64,000 bases of DNA from Iocasia fonsfrigidae. GTDB lineage: Bacteria; Bacillota; Halanaerobiia; Halanaerobiales; DTU029. The stretch lies in contig NZ_CP046640.1 of assembly GCF_017751145.1 (NCBI RefSeq), positions 1,406,137-1,470,136 on the forward strand, read 5' to 3'. Every line of letters starts with the position of its first letter. Position 1 is the first letter of the stretch. The position numbers and the translations under genes were made by a program. The notes beneath the pieces are model-generated. The model did no database searches and was not told the DNA's origin. It saw only the letters and a program-made list of their open reading frames with translations. This document shows, in pieces, positions 16,795-25,287 of the stretch.

Positions 16795-17793
16795 GTGAAA
16801 AAAACCCTTATAATAGCAGAAGCAGGTGTTAATCACAATGGTTCATTAGAAATAGCTAAACAGCTTGTAGATAAAGCCAAAGAAGCTGGCGCAGATATAG
16901 TTAAGTTTCAGACATTTAAAGCTGAAAAACTAGTCTCAAAATATGCTGGAAAGGCAGAATATCAAAAACAAACAACGGATGCTTGTGAAAATCAATATAA
17001 TATGATTAAAAAATTAGAATTAGACTTAAACATGCATAAAGAGTTAATAGAATATTGTAAGTTAAAAGAGATAAATTGTTTATCATCCCCCTTCGATATA
17101 GATAGTATAAAACTTCTAACTAAATTTGGCATTGACATTATTAAAATTCCTTCTGGAGAAATAACCAACCTACCCTATTTAAAAGAAATTGGAAAGTTAA
17201 AGAAGCGAGTTATTTTATCAACGGGAATGTCAACACTTGGAGAAATTGAAAAGGCGTTAAATATTTTGATTGTAAATGGAACAAATGATGTTGTTGTTTT
17301 ACATTGTAATACAGAGTACCCAACCCCTATGAAGGATGTTAACTTAAGAGCTATGAGAACTATTAAAGAAGCTTTTAAAATAGAAGTAGGATACTCAGAC
17401 CATACATTAGGAATAGAGGTTCCAATAGCTGCAGTGGTAATGGGTGCATCTATTATAGAGAAGCATTTCACATTAGATAAAAGAATGGCAGGTCCTGACC
17501 ACAGAGCGAGCTTAGAGCCCCATGAATTTAAAGCAATGGTTAATGCTATTAGAAATATCGAAAAGGCATTGGGAAATGGAATAAAGAAGCCATCGGACTC
17601 CGAGCTTCCAAATATTAATGTTGTAAGAAAAAGTATAGTTGCAAAATGCAATATAAAAAAGGGTGAAACTCTTTCAAAGAGTAATATAACTGTAAAGAGA
17701 CCAGGAAATGGTATATCACCAATGAGGTGGGATGAAATGATTGGTAAGGCCGCAAAAAGAGATTATTTGGCAGACGAGATGATAGAGATATAA
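16795..17793 (+). CDS. neuB: Nonulosonic acid synthase (NeuB/LegI-like)
   Basis: Condenses phosphoenolpyruvate with a six-carbon N-acyl sugar to make a nine-carbon sialic-type acid. IAEAGVNHNGS at the start, VKFQTFKAEKL, the STGMST loop and GPDHRASLEP are the conserved TIM-barrel features, and the C-terminal SAF domain ends with KRPGNGISPM. The 332 residues are full length. The GTG start overlaps the restored stop of the formyltransferase. It is followed by a neuC relic and then the CMP-synthetase. A second NeuB at 22088 is only distantly alike. Confidence 0.94.
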   Translation: MKKTLIIAEAGVNHNGSLEIAKQLVDKAKEAGADIVKFQTFKAEKLVSKYAGKAEYQKQTTDACENQYNMIKKLELDLNMHKELIEYCKLKEINCLSSPFDIDSIKLLTKFGIDIIKIPSGEITNLPYLKEIGKLKKRVILSTGMSTLGEIEKALNILIVNGTNDVVVLHCNTEYPTPMKDVNLRAMRTIKEAFKIEVGYSDHTLGIEVPIAAVVMGASIIEKHFTLDKRMAGPDHRASLEPHEFKAMVNAIRNIEKALGNGIKKPSDSELPNINVVRKSIVAKCNIKKGETLSKSNITVKRPGNGISPMRWDEMIGKAAKRDYLADEMIEI

Positions 17794-17890
17794 AAAAATT
17801 GTGTGATTACTGGTACCAGGGCAGAATATGGACTGTTAAGACCTTTGATGAAAAGAATAGAGAGCTACAAAGACCTTAAGTTGCAGTTAA
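17794..17890 (+). pseudogene. neuC 5' relic
   Basis: Restoring a couple of bases lost near the start gives ITGTRAEYGLLRPLMKRI and DLKLQLI, matching the N-terminus of the intact NeuC at 10981. Similarity ends at about 17890. This completes the ancestral order neuB-neuC-neuA. Confidence 0.87.
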
Positions 17891-17945
17891 TATCCCCAAA
17901 AACAAATTGCAATATTTTGAAATAAATTTAAGGGGGAAAGGTTTC

Positions 17946-18638
17946 ATGAGTAAAATCCTAGCACTTATACCTGCGAGAGCGGGTTCTAAGGGAGTAAAAA
18001 GTAAAAACATTAGAGAATTAGCTGGAAAACCACTTATAGCATATACTATTATGGAAGCTATTAAGAGTAATATATTTGAAGATATTATTGTATCTACTGA
18101 CTCAGAAAAAATAGCAGATATAGCAAGAAAATATGGTGCAAATGTGCCTTTCTTAAGACCCAAAAAATTCGCTTTAGATGATTCGTCTACAATTGATGTA
18201 ATTATACACTGTTTTAATTTTATGAGAAATATAGGGAAAGAATATCAGGAAGTTATATTACTTCAACCAACATCTCCATTAAGAAGGGCTCATCATATAA
18301 AAGAAGCTTATCAGCTTTTTAATAGTAAAAATGCTGATTTTATTATAAGTGTATGCAAGTGTGGACATCCACCACTTTGGGCTAATACAATGGATAAGGA
18401 TTTAAAAATGGATAATTTCATTCGAAAAGAAGTAAAAAATATGAGGAGACAAGATTTACCCCAATTTTATCAAATAAATGGTGCTTTATATTTAGCAAAA
18501 GTCGATAAACTGATTGAAGAAAAAGGTTTTTTAGGTAAAAATAGCTATGCTTATATAATGAGTAGGGAAAATTCAATAGACATAGATACCGAAATAGATT
18601 TTAGATTTTGTGAAGTTATTATGGGAGCAGTTGTGTAG
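17946..18638 (+). CDS. neuA: CMP-nonulosonic acid synthetase (NeuA/LegF-like)
   Basis: Activates the nonulosonic acid with CTP. IPARAGSKGVKSKNI near the start is the nucleotide-binding signature, and LLQPTSPLRRAHHI plus the late IDIDTEIDF are typical of the CMP-sialic acid synthetase family. Length is 230 residues when begun at the ATG behind AAGGGGGAAAGG; the frame extends 13 codons further upstream without support. It is the only CMP-synthetase seen, so it probably serves both NeuB proteins. Substrate specificity (legionaminic, pseudaminic or a formylated form) cannot be fixed from sequence. Confidence 0.92.
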   Translation: MSKILALIPARAGSKGVKSKNIRELAGKPLIAYTIMEAIKSNIFEDIIVSTDSEKIADIARKYGANVPFLRPKKFALDDSSTIDVIIHCFNFMRNIGKEYQEVILLQPTSPLRRAHHIKEAYQLFNSKNADFIISVCKCGHPPLWANTMDKDLKMDNFIRKEVKNMRRQDLPQFYQINGALYLAKVDKLIEEKGFLGKNSYAYIMSRENSIDIDTEIDFRFCEVIMGAVV

Positions 18639-18718
18639 CCCAATTTTTGGATATTTTAATAACTTCTCATATATTATAAATTATTTAAAGTGGGGGACAT
18701 TGAATAGAAAAACATTTA

Positions 18719-18829
18719 GAAGATGATATAAATTTATTAACTTATGGTGATGGTGTTACTGATATTGATATAAATGAAGTTATAGAGTTTCATAAAAGAG
18801 CAGGTAAGACAGTAACATTTATCATATAA
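18719..18829 (+). pseudogene. Glucose-1-phosphate cytidylyltransferase (rfbF) fragment
   Basis: The frame reads INLLTYGDGVTDIDI followed by EVIEFHKRAGKTVT, the central motif of RfbF enzymes that make CDP-glucose. Both ends of the gene are missing. It suggests a lost CDP-dideoxysugar branch. Confidence 0.8.
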
Positions 18830-18859
18830 AGAGCTTAATAATTTTTTTTAATAAATAAT

Positions 18860-18899
18860 CCTACTGTAAAGTGAAATTATTTTTATACTTTACAGTAGG
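18860..18899. terminator. Bidirectional terminator between convergent genes
   Basis: A perfect 13-bp stem (18860-18872 with 18887-18899), near-copy of the one after neuC, including the AT-rich leader upstream. Confidence 0.88.
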
Positions 18900-18943
18900 A
18901 TTATCTTTTTGCGCTTTCTATTTAATCCAGTCTCTATATAGAA

Positions 18944-20332
18944 TCAGATTTGTCTAAATCCTCTAAAACTGACATCTTTTTTTATATATAAATCTTTTGC
19001 TTGTTGTAATGAAAACTCAAATTTTTTATTATAATAATTAGTCATCAATTTTTTATTTGCTTCCAATAACGCTTTATGAAATTCATCATCGGTTAATTCA
19101 GTAAAATTTACTGCTAACAAATCAGAATTTACGTGTTTGTATTCATAAAAATCCTCAACATCTCTTAATAACCCTTTTTCAATTGCATAATAATAAAGTG
19201 GTGAACCTGGATAAGGTGTAACAGGCCTTATAGTTCTAAACTGGGTGCAATCATCATATTTTAATAAAAATTCTACTCCTTTATTTAATGTTTCTCTATT
19301 TTCTCCAATATTTCCAAATATAATGTTATAACCTGGGCTTATTCCAACTGCCAAAGTTGCCTCTATCCCCTCAACAATTTGTTTTGTTGTAAGGACTTTA
19401 TTCATATTCTTTAATATTTGATCATCCATAGCCTCGATTCCGTAATTAATAAACACACATCCGCTTTTTTTCATTAATTTTAAAACATCTTTTTTTGCAA
19501 AATTTAAGCGTCCATTACAGGACCATTTTATATTCAAATTATTTTTTAGAAAATCATTACATAAGCTTTCTACTCTTCTAACAGAAGACATTAATAATTC
19601 ATCACTAAAAATAATATAATTAATCCGATATTCTTTTTGTAGATATTTTATTTCATTTATAATTGACTCATTACTTCGTGGTCTGAACCCTTTATCCATT
19701 CTATAACAAAAGTTGCAATTAAAAAGACAGCCTCTGCCTGATAAAACGGGCATTACGAAATCCGTTCTACTGCTATGAGGTGGTCTAATTAAACGATAAT
19801 ATTCAATAGGAAATAATTCGTAGGCGGGAATAGGCAGCGTATCCAGATCTTTAATTAATGGACGCCTTTCAGTTACAATGATATCCGAACCATCTCGATA
19901 GGCTATGCCTTTTACCTGGCTTAAATCCTTTTTATTACCAACTGTTTCGAGAAGCTCAACCATTGTTTCTTCGCCTTCTCCAATAACTACATAGTCAGCT
20001 TGAGTCTTTTTCATAAAATACTCCGGCTCAGGGGAGGGACCATGCCCTCCCAATATATATATTGGTCTATTTTTTGAATTGTTGATTGCTTCAGATATTC
20101 TTAATAATTTTCTATATTGGTAATAACCGGCAATTATTCCTACTCCGATTACATCAAAATAATTATTGTTTAGATATTCTGTCAAATGTTCATCAGGATA
20201 GTGGTAATAATCTTGATTATAAATCACTATTTCATATCCTCTAATCTTTAAAACTGATGCTATATATGCTATTCCTTGTGGAAACCAATGTATATATGAA
20301 TCATTATCATAAACAACTAATAAAATCCTCAT
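18944..20332 (-). CDS. B12-binding-domain radical SAM protein
   Basis: An N-terminal cobalamin-binding Rossmann domain (about residues 1-135, with GVGIIAG and ILGGHGPSPEPEYF) precedes a radical SAM core with GCLFNCNFC (CxxxCxxC, about residue 200) that binds a 4Fe-4S cluster and SAM. Length (462 aa) is typical of class B enzymes, which often methylate or rearrange unreactive carbons. The ATG follows a GGGGAGGAAA site. It lies among glycan genes, so modification of a sugar or lipid is plausible but unproven. At least two relics of similar genes occur in the window. Confidence 0.88.
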   Translation of the reverse strand: MRILLVVYDNDSYIHWFPQGIAYIASVLKIRGYEIVIYNQDYYHYPDEHLTEYLNNNYFDVIGVGIIAGYYQYRKLLRISEAINNSKNRPIYILGGHGPSPEPEYFMKKTQADYVVIGEGEETMVELLETVGNKKDLSQVKGIAYRDGSDIIVTERRPLIKDLDTLPIPAYELFPIEYYRLIRPPHSSRTDFVMPVLSGRGCLFNCNFCYRMDKGFRPRSNESIINEIKYLQKEYRINYIIFSDELLMSSVRRVESLCNDFLKNNLNIKWSCNGRLNFAKKDVLKLMKKSGCVFINYGIEAMDDQILKNMNKVLTTKQIVEGIEATLAVGISPGYNIIFGNIGENRETLNKGVEFLLKYDDCTQFRTIRPVTPYPGSPLYYYAIEKGLLRDVEDFYEYKHVNSDLLAVNFTELTDDEFHKALLEANKKLMTNYYNKKFEFSLQQAKDLYIKKDVSFRGFRQI

Positions 20333-20409
20333 TTTCCTCCCCTTTTATTTTTATTTACTCAATTTTACAGTAAAAAAAGTCGCTAAAAACAATTGATTGA
20401 GTTATTTAC

Positions 20410-21504
20410 CTATAGAAATAAAATATCAGGCATTTGCTTATTGAAAACATTTTTATCTAATCTTTTCAAACTAGTTAGATTTGTTGTTACAAAGTCAACT
20501 GCACCCAGAAAATCATTATTCATTAAAAAATTTCTGATATCAATGTCATCAATCCCGATTTTTTTTCGAGTTTCAAATAAATTAACATTAACTACTGGAT
20601 TTAACACACTCCATTCCTCATCAATTTGGATAATATTAATATTGCTTGCTGCAAATCCTGTAAACAGCCCTGCTTCTGCAGTCATAATACATGCATTTGC
20701 ATGTTCACAAAGCGCCAATTCCTCTTCAAAGGGCATACTATGATCATATTCAAAATATAATTCATTTTCGATATTTAAAGATAAGAGCGGACAACCCAAA
20801 TTTAAAACAAATATACCTCTCTTAATAAATTCTTGGGCCAGGTTAGATAAAACAGAAAAATTACTATTACGCTGCACTTGTTTATTTTTAAAATTCCTGG
20901 TCCGGATAATAATTTTTAGACCTTGATATTGGAGGAACTTTTTTAGACCGTCAATTTGAATCCTTGTTAATAAAGACTCTTCATCGCTAAAATTCATATA
21001 TAAAGACTTATCCAATATCATCTGCTTTAGGTTATTAAATTGCAGTTTATACCACTTAAATGTATTACGCTCTGAAGCTTGAAAGGTTGAAACATCAAAA
21101 AATACGTAAACTCGAATATATTCAAATTCTGAAAAGTATTCACTCAATTTTTTTAGGCATTTTTCCTCTAAACCACTCTCAACATAATACTTTTGCTGTC
21201 TGTCGCCAAGATATTCCAGCATTGTTGGATACATATCATTTACCCACTTTGGATTAACTACAGCCAAATAATCAGCATTTGAAAACAAATACTTAAATTT
21301 ATTTGGAGTAATTACAATAATTTTGTTATTATTTATATTTTTTTTATATAAATAGATTTGAGCGTTTCTTAATACAGCTGAATTCACTTCATTAAAATCA
21401 AAATTAATAACAATATTTTTAGAGTTGTTATTCATCAAAAAATCCTCTGAATTCACTTTATTAAAATCAAAATTAGTAACAATATTTTTAGAGTTGTTAT
21501 TCAT
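20410..21504 (-). CDS. Unrecognised GT-B-like protein (first copy) with duplicated N-terminus
   Basis: Not assigned to a named family. The C-terminal half, with HANACIMTAEAGLFTGFAAS followed by INIIQID, resembles the donor-side motif of GT-B enzymes such as heptosyltransferases, where an Ala/Glu/Ser-rich loop meets the nucleotide. No membrane segment is seen. A paralogue lies at 23300 with about 65-70% identity by eye. The first 23 codons are a tandem copy of the next 23, each with its own ribosome site and ATG (21504 and 21435). The upstream site (AAGGAGGA) is stronger, so I begin there, but the downstream start matches the paralogue. Confidence 0.6.
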   Translation of the reverse strand: MNNNSKNIVTNFDFNKVNSEDFLMNNNSKNIVINFDFNEVNSAVLRNAQIYLYKKNINNNKIIVITPNKFKYLFSNADYLAVVNPKWVNDMYPTMLEYLGDRQQKYYVESGLEEKCLKKLSEYFSEFEYIRVYVFFDVSTFQASERNTFKWYKLQFNNLKQMILDKSLYMNFSDEESLLTRIQIDGLKKFLQYQGLKIIIRTRNFKNKQVQRNSNFSVLSNLAQEFIKRGIFVLNLGCPLLSLNIENELYFEYDHSMPFEEELALCEHANACIMTAEAGLFTGFAASNINIIQIDEEWSVLNPVVNVNLFETRKKIGIDDIDIRNFLMNNDFLGAVDFVTTNLTSLKRLDKNVFNKQMPDILFL

Positions 21505-21517
21505 TAAAAAATCCTCC
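21380..21517 (-). repeat. 69-base tandem duplication of a translation start
   Basis: Units 21380-21448 and 21449-21517 differ at only a few positions. Each includes ribosome site, ATG and the first codons of the GT-B-like gene, and the length is a multiple of three, so the frame is kept. Confidence 0.93.
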
Positions 21518-21537
21518 TTCACTAAACGTTTCTTCTG

Positions 21538-21760
21538 TCATTATTAATTAATGGACACCTTTCATTTAAAACGATATCTTGTTGATAACAATAAACTAAC
21601 TTTTTTACCTTTTCCAGTGACTATATTAATTGGTCTTGTGAGCCTTTTTCAGGAAATATTCAGGCTTTAAAGAGGGTTCATTACTCTCCACTTTTACTGA
21701 AAACAACTATTAATCTGCTTAAAATTACTATATGCCACTTATAATAAAACGTGTATTGAC
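21538..21760 (-). pseudogene. Decayed B12 radical SAM gene fragment
   Basis: Minus-strand pieces such as KPEYFLKKA and a segment matching the ERRPLIKDL region of the gene at 18944 are recognisable, separated by stops and deletions. It implies a second radical SAM gene once preceded the GT-B-like gene. Confidence 0.55.
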
Positions 21761-21767
21761 TCACAGA

Positions 21768-21785
21768 GATTCCGTAAACGGAATC
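21768..21785. promoter_or_regulatory. Perfect dyad near TTGACT
   Basis: GATTCCGT and ACGGAATC pair around AA, nine bases after a TTGACT hexamer. It could be an operator for the downstream neuB gene. The rest of the gap to 22087 shows no gene. Confidence 0.35.
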
Positions 21786-22087
21786 ATATATTCTTTTATG
21801 TTCCGATTTTAAGTTAGGAACAAGTTTGCCGGTTTGGGTACAGGCTATATAATGTAATTTATTTTGTGTAATAGATGAGTAGAATGCTTCATATTAATAA
21901 CTAAACCTTCGCGGTAGAATATTGATTATTAAATCTTACCTGAGGTCAAATATGACAGAGACTAATTTTAGTAAAGCAGTAGTAGGAAAAAGAAAGATTA
22001 ATTAATTTAATAGTCAACAAAAATTTTAGGGATATTATCAAGGGTTATATTTGTTTTGCTGATTAATAGTATTAAGGAGATTATAGA

Positions 22088-23131
22088 ATGAATAAATTAA
22101 GAATAGGTAACAGAATAATAGGGGATGGATATAAACCATTTATTATAGCTGAGATAGGTATAAATCATGAAGGAGATTTTAGTAAGGCAAAAACTATGAT
22201 TAAAGATGCTTATGAGAGTGGTGCTGAGTGTGTGAAGTTTCAAATGCATATTATAGAAGATGAAATGACTAAGTCTGCTAAAAATGTAATACCAGGTAAT
22301 GCCGATGAATCCATCTGGGAGATAATGGATAGGTGTTCATTAACAAAGGAGGAACATGTTAAATTAAAAGAGTATGTTGAAGAATTGGGTATGATATATT
22401 TATGTACTCCATTTTCTAGAGCAGCAGTAGATGTATTAGAAGAAATGAAAGTTTTGGCCTATAAAATAGGATCAGGTGAATGTAATAATTATCCTTTAAT
22501 TGAACATATATCTTCATTTGGTAGACCAGTTATTTTAAGTACGGGGATGAATAATATAGAAAGTATATTAAAAAGTGTGGATATTTTAGAAAAATATGGG
22601 ATTGAGTATTCTTTATTACATTGTACATCAATGTACCCTACTCCTTATGATAAGGTTAGATTAGGAGGAATAGATGATTTAAGGACTAATTTTCCTAATG
22701 CTATTTTAGGATTAAGTGATCATTCATTGGGTAATTATACAGCTTTTGCGGCAGTTGCTCTGGGGGCTGCAATTATTGAAAAGCATTTTACTTCTAATAA
22801 GGCCTGGTCAGGACCTGATGTACCAATATCACTTAATTCCAAGGAACTTTATGATTTAATAATTGGGTGTGAAGCAATATATCAAGCAATTGGTGGTAAG
22901 AAAGAAATATTACAGGACGAAAAGCCAACTATAGATTTTGCATATGCCTGTGTTGTAGCTATAGATGATATAAAAGAAGGAGAAAAATTATCTAAAGAAA
23001 ACATATGGGTTAAAAGACCCGGAACTGGAGAGATAAAGGCCAAAGATTTTAACAATTTACTAGGCAAGCAAGTTAATCAAGATATATCAAGGGATATACA
23101 ATTAGAATGGAGTATGATTAAAGATGATTAG
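22088..23131 (+). CDS. Second N-acylneuraminate/nonulosonic acid synthase (NeuB family)
   Basis: FIIAEIGINHEGDFSKA at the start, VKFQMHIIEDEM, STGMNN and the C-terminal SAF domain (VKRPGTGEIKAKD) mark a full-length NeuB of 347 residues. It differs clearly from the 16795 copy and has the N-acetylneuraminate-synthase-like opening GDGYKPFIIAEIG, so it may make another nonulosonic acid. The ATG follows AAGGAGATT. A 39-codon neuC relic overlaps its 3' end, so a neuB-neuC operon stood here. The free-sugar substrate would now have to come from the neuC at 10981. Confidence 0.92.
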   Translation: MNKLRIGNRIIGDGYKPFIIAEIGINHEGDFSKAKTMIKDAYESGAECVKFQMHIIEDEMTKSAKNVIPGNADESIWEIMDRCSLTKEEHVKLKEYVEELGMIYLCTPFSRAAVDVLEEMKVLAYKIGSGECNNYPLIEHISSFGRPVILSTGMNNIESILKSVDILEKYGIEYSLLHCTSMYPTPYDKVRLGGIDDLRTNFPNAILGLSDHSLGNYTAFAAVALGAAIIEKHFTSNKAWSGPDVPISLNSKELYDLIIGCEAIYQAIGGKKEILQDEKPTIDFAYACVVAIDDIKEGEKLSKENIWVKRPGTGEIKAKDFNNLLGKQVNQDISRDIQLEWSMIKDD

Positions 23132-23243
23132 GAAGATGGTGTTTTTGATAGGAATGCGAGCAGATTTTGGTAAGATGAAACCTCTTATTAATCTTAGTGA
23201 AGAGTCTGCTGATTTGTTTGTTAAGGGTATGCATACATTATAA
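23124..23243 (+). pseudogene. Second neuC 5' relic
   Basis: Starts with ATG inside the neuB end and reads MVFLIGMRADFGKMKPLI, then FVKGMHTL before a stop. These are the first motifs of hydrolysing 2-epimerases. It differs from the relic at 17794 and so came from a different neuC. Confidence 0.82.
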
Positions 23244-23299
23244 AAGACATCTAAATGTATGGAAAATCTCAAGTGTTTTTGTCTTAGGAAGGATTGTTT

Positions 23300-24325
23300 A
23301 TGAATAATAAGATCCAAAATATTGTAATAAATTTTGATTTTGGAGAAGTGAATAGGGCTGTGTTTCGAAACGCTCAAATCTATTTATATAAAAAAAATAT
23401 AAATAATAAGAAAATTACCGTCATCACTCTAGATGAATTTAAATATTTATTTTCAAATGCTGATTATTTGGCTGTAATTAATAAAGAGTGGTTCAATATT
23501 AGTTATAGGACAGTATTGGAATATCTCGATGATAGACAGAAAAAATACTATGTCGATTCCGGTTTGGAGGAAAAATGTGTAAATAAATTACATGAATACT
23601 TACCAGAATTTGAATATATTCGAGTTAACGATTATTTTGATGTTTCCAATTTTCAAACTACGAAATGTGATCTTACTAATTGGTTAAAACTGCAATTTAA
23701 TAACCTAAAGCAGATGATATTGAATAAATCTTTATATATGAATTTTATTGATGAAGAATCTTTGTTAGCCAAGATGCAAGTTAATGGTATAAAAAGATAT
23801 CTTAATTATAACGGTCCCAAAATTATTATAAGAACAAGAGATTTTAAAAATAAAGCAATAGTTCATAATAGTAAATTTCCTATTTTTTATAACATGGCAA
23901 AAAAGTTAATCAAAAAAGAAATTTTTATTTTGAATTTAGGTTGTCCACTATTATCTTTAAATATCGAAAATGAATTATATTTTGAATATGATCATAATAT
24001 GACCTTTGAAGAGGAATTAGCACTTTGTGAACATGCAAATGCATGTGTTATGACTGCAGAAGCAGGGCTGTTTACAGGATTTGCAGCAAGTAATATTAAT
24101 ATTATCCAAATTGATGGAGAATGGAGCGAGGGACATCATTTGATAAAAGTAAGTTTATTTGATACCCGAAAAAAAATCGGGATTGAAGATATTGATATTC
24201 GACGTTTTGTAACTAAAAATAATTTTTCGGGTGCAGTTGATTTTTTATGTAAAAAACTAGGTAACTTAAAAAGAATAAGTTTTGCATCTAGGAAAAATCA
24301 ATTGCCTGATGTTTTATATTTATAA
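23300..24325 (+). CDS. Unrecognised GT-B-like protein (second copy)
   Basis: Paralogue of the gene at 20410, without the N-terminal duplication. It has the same architecture: an N-terminal domain with IVINFDFGEVNRAVFRNA, a basic centre (KIIIRTRDFKNKA) and a C-terminal HANACVMTAEAGLFTGFAAS loop like that of GT-B transferases. Length is 341 residues from the ATG behind AGGAAGGA; a TTG two codons earlier is less likely. It is followed 33 bases later by a MAF/DUF115-like gene, and this neighbouring pair recurs, split, elsewhere in the locus. A role in transferring a sugar from the NeuB pathway is inference. Confidence 0.6.
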   Translation: MNNKIQNIVINFDFGEVNRAVFRNAQIYLYKKNINNKKITVITLDEFKYLFSNADYLAVINKEWFNISYRTVLEYLDDRQKKYYVDSGLEEKCVNKLHEYLPEFEYIRVNDYFDVSNFQTTKCDLTNWLKLQFNNLKQMILNKSLYMNFIDEESLLAKMQVNGIKRYLNYNGPKIIIRTRDFKNKAIVHNSKFPIFYNMAKKLIKKEIFILNLGCPLLSLNIENELYFEYDHNMTFEEELALCEHANACVMTAEAGLFTGFAASNINIIQIDGEWSEGHHLIKVSLFDTRKKIGIEDIDIRRFVTKNNFSGAVDFLCKKLGNLKRISFASRKNQLPDVLYL

Positions 24326-24358
24326 GAAAATAAAGAGTGTAAAACCAGGGAGGTTAAA

Positions 24359-25141
24359 ATGCAAATTAAATCATATGATTGGTTTATTAATCGTGAAAAT
24401 AATAAACCTTGTTTAGTGGCAGGAACAGCTCCAACTATCGTTAATTTTCCCTATAGAAGATTTAAGGGTATTTATATCACTTGTGGGGATGGACCAGTTC
24501 GTTTGAAAGATTTATTTCAACCGCATTATTGGGTAAATGCTAATAACATTTTTCCAGTCCCAGAATTACATTTAGATATTATTAACTCATTTTTGGAAAC
24601 AATTTTTATCTTTGCAGACTCAGTAACATATTCGCGTCAACATATAAATCTAAGCTTTTTAGAAAATGAATTAAAAGTTAATTGGTTTGCTTATGATCAA
24701 CGACATTTTAACCATCGCCCTTGTGGTACTAATCTTTTTTGCTGTGAATTACTAGATATATATCCAGATAGAGATACTTTACAGGAATTGATTCAAAAGC
24801 GATATAAAACTGTAAACCACTATTCATCAGGCGATACTGTTGCTATTCATGCACTTGCTTTTGCGATTATATTAGGTTGTAATCCTATTTATCTTCAAGG
24901 AATAGAAATCCCACTTTATCAGCATGAATATATCCATAGAGGAGAGTCACCAACTTGTATAAGTGATAGAAAATCAGTATTTTACAAATGCATTTCTCGA
25001 ATACTTGCCGATTTTAAATATTTAATTGATGTTGCCTATGAAAACGATATTGAAGTTTATAACTTAAGTCACACATCAACTTTAAATCAAATTGATAGCC
25101 TAAAATATATGGATCCACTAAAATGTTATTCTAGGAAATGA
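24359..25141 (+). CDS. MAF/DUF115-like putative glycosyltransferase (second copy)
   Basis: Begins MQIKSYDWFINRENNKPC and continues LVAGTAPTIVNFPY, the nucleotide-binding-like opening shared with the first copy. HYSSGDTVAIHALAFAIILG followed by YLQGIEIPLYQHEY is the core motif. The start is backed by GGGAGG. Length is 260 residues. After the stop, another frame reads THIEELIEKFNKNMHIIS, so the gene may once have been about 25 residues longer and been cut by a frameshift. Confidence 0.65.
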   Translation: MQIKSYDWFINRENNKPCLVAGTAPTIVNFPYRRFKGIYITCGDGPVRLKDLFQPHYWVNANNIFPVPELHLDIINSFLETIFIFADSVTYSRQHINLSFLENELKVNWFAYDQRHFNHRPCGTNLFCCELLDIYPDRDTLQELIQKRYKTVNHYSSGDTVAIHALAFAIILGCNPIYLQGIEIPLYQHEYIHRGESPTCISDRKSVFYKCISRILADFKYLIDVAYENDIEVYNLSHTSTLNQIDSLKYMDPLKCYSRK

Positions 25142-25287
25142 TTTGGAGACTCATATTGAAGAATTAATAGAAAAATTCAACAAAAATATGCACATAATTA
25201 GTTAAAAGAAAATATAATAAATAACAAATATTAGTGATGAAAAAATATATTAGTTGACAATATGCTGAAAATTAGGAGGATCAATAC

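Noticed and set aside
17175-17651. A 158-codon open frame antisense to neuB
   Set aside because: It lies wholly inside a well-conserved gene, has no ribosome site, and its hydrophobic composition is the mirror of the sense codons.
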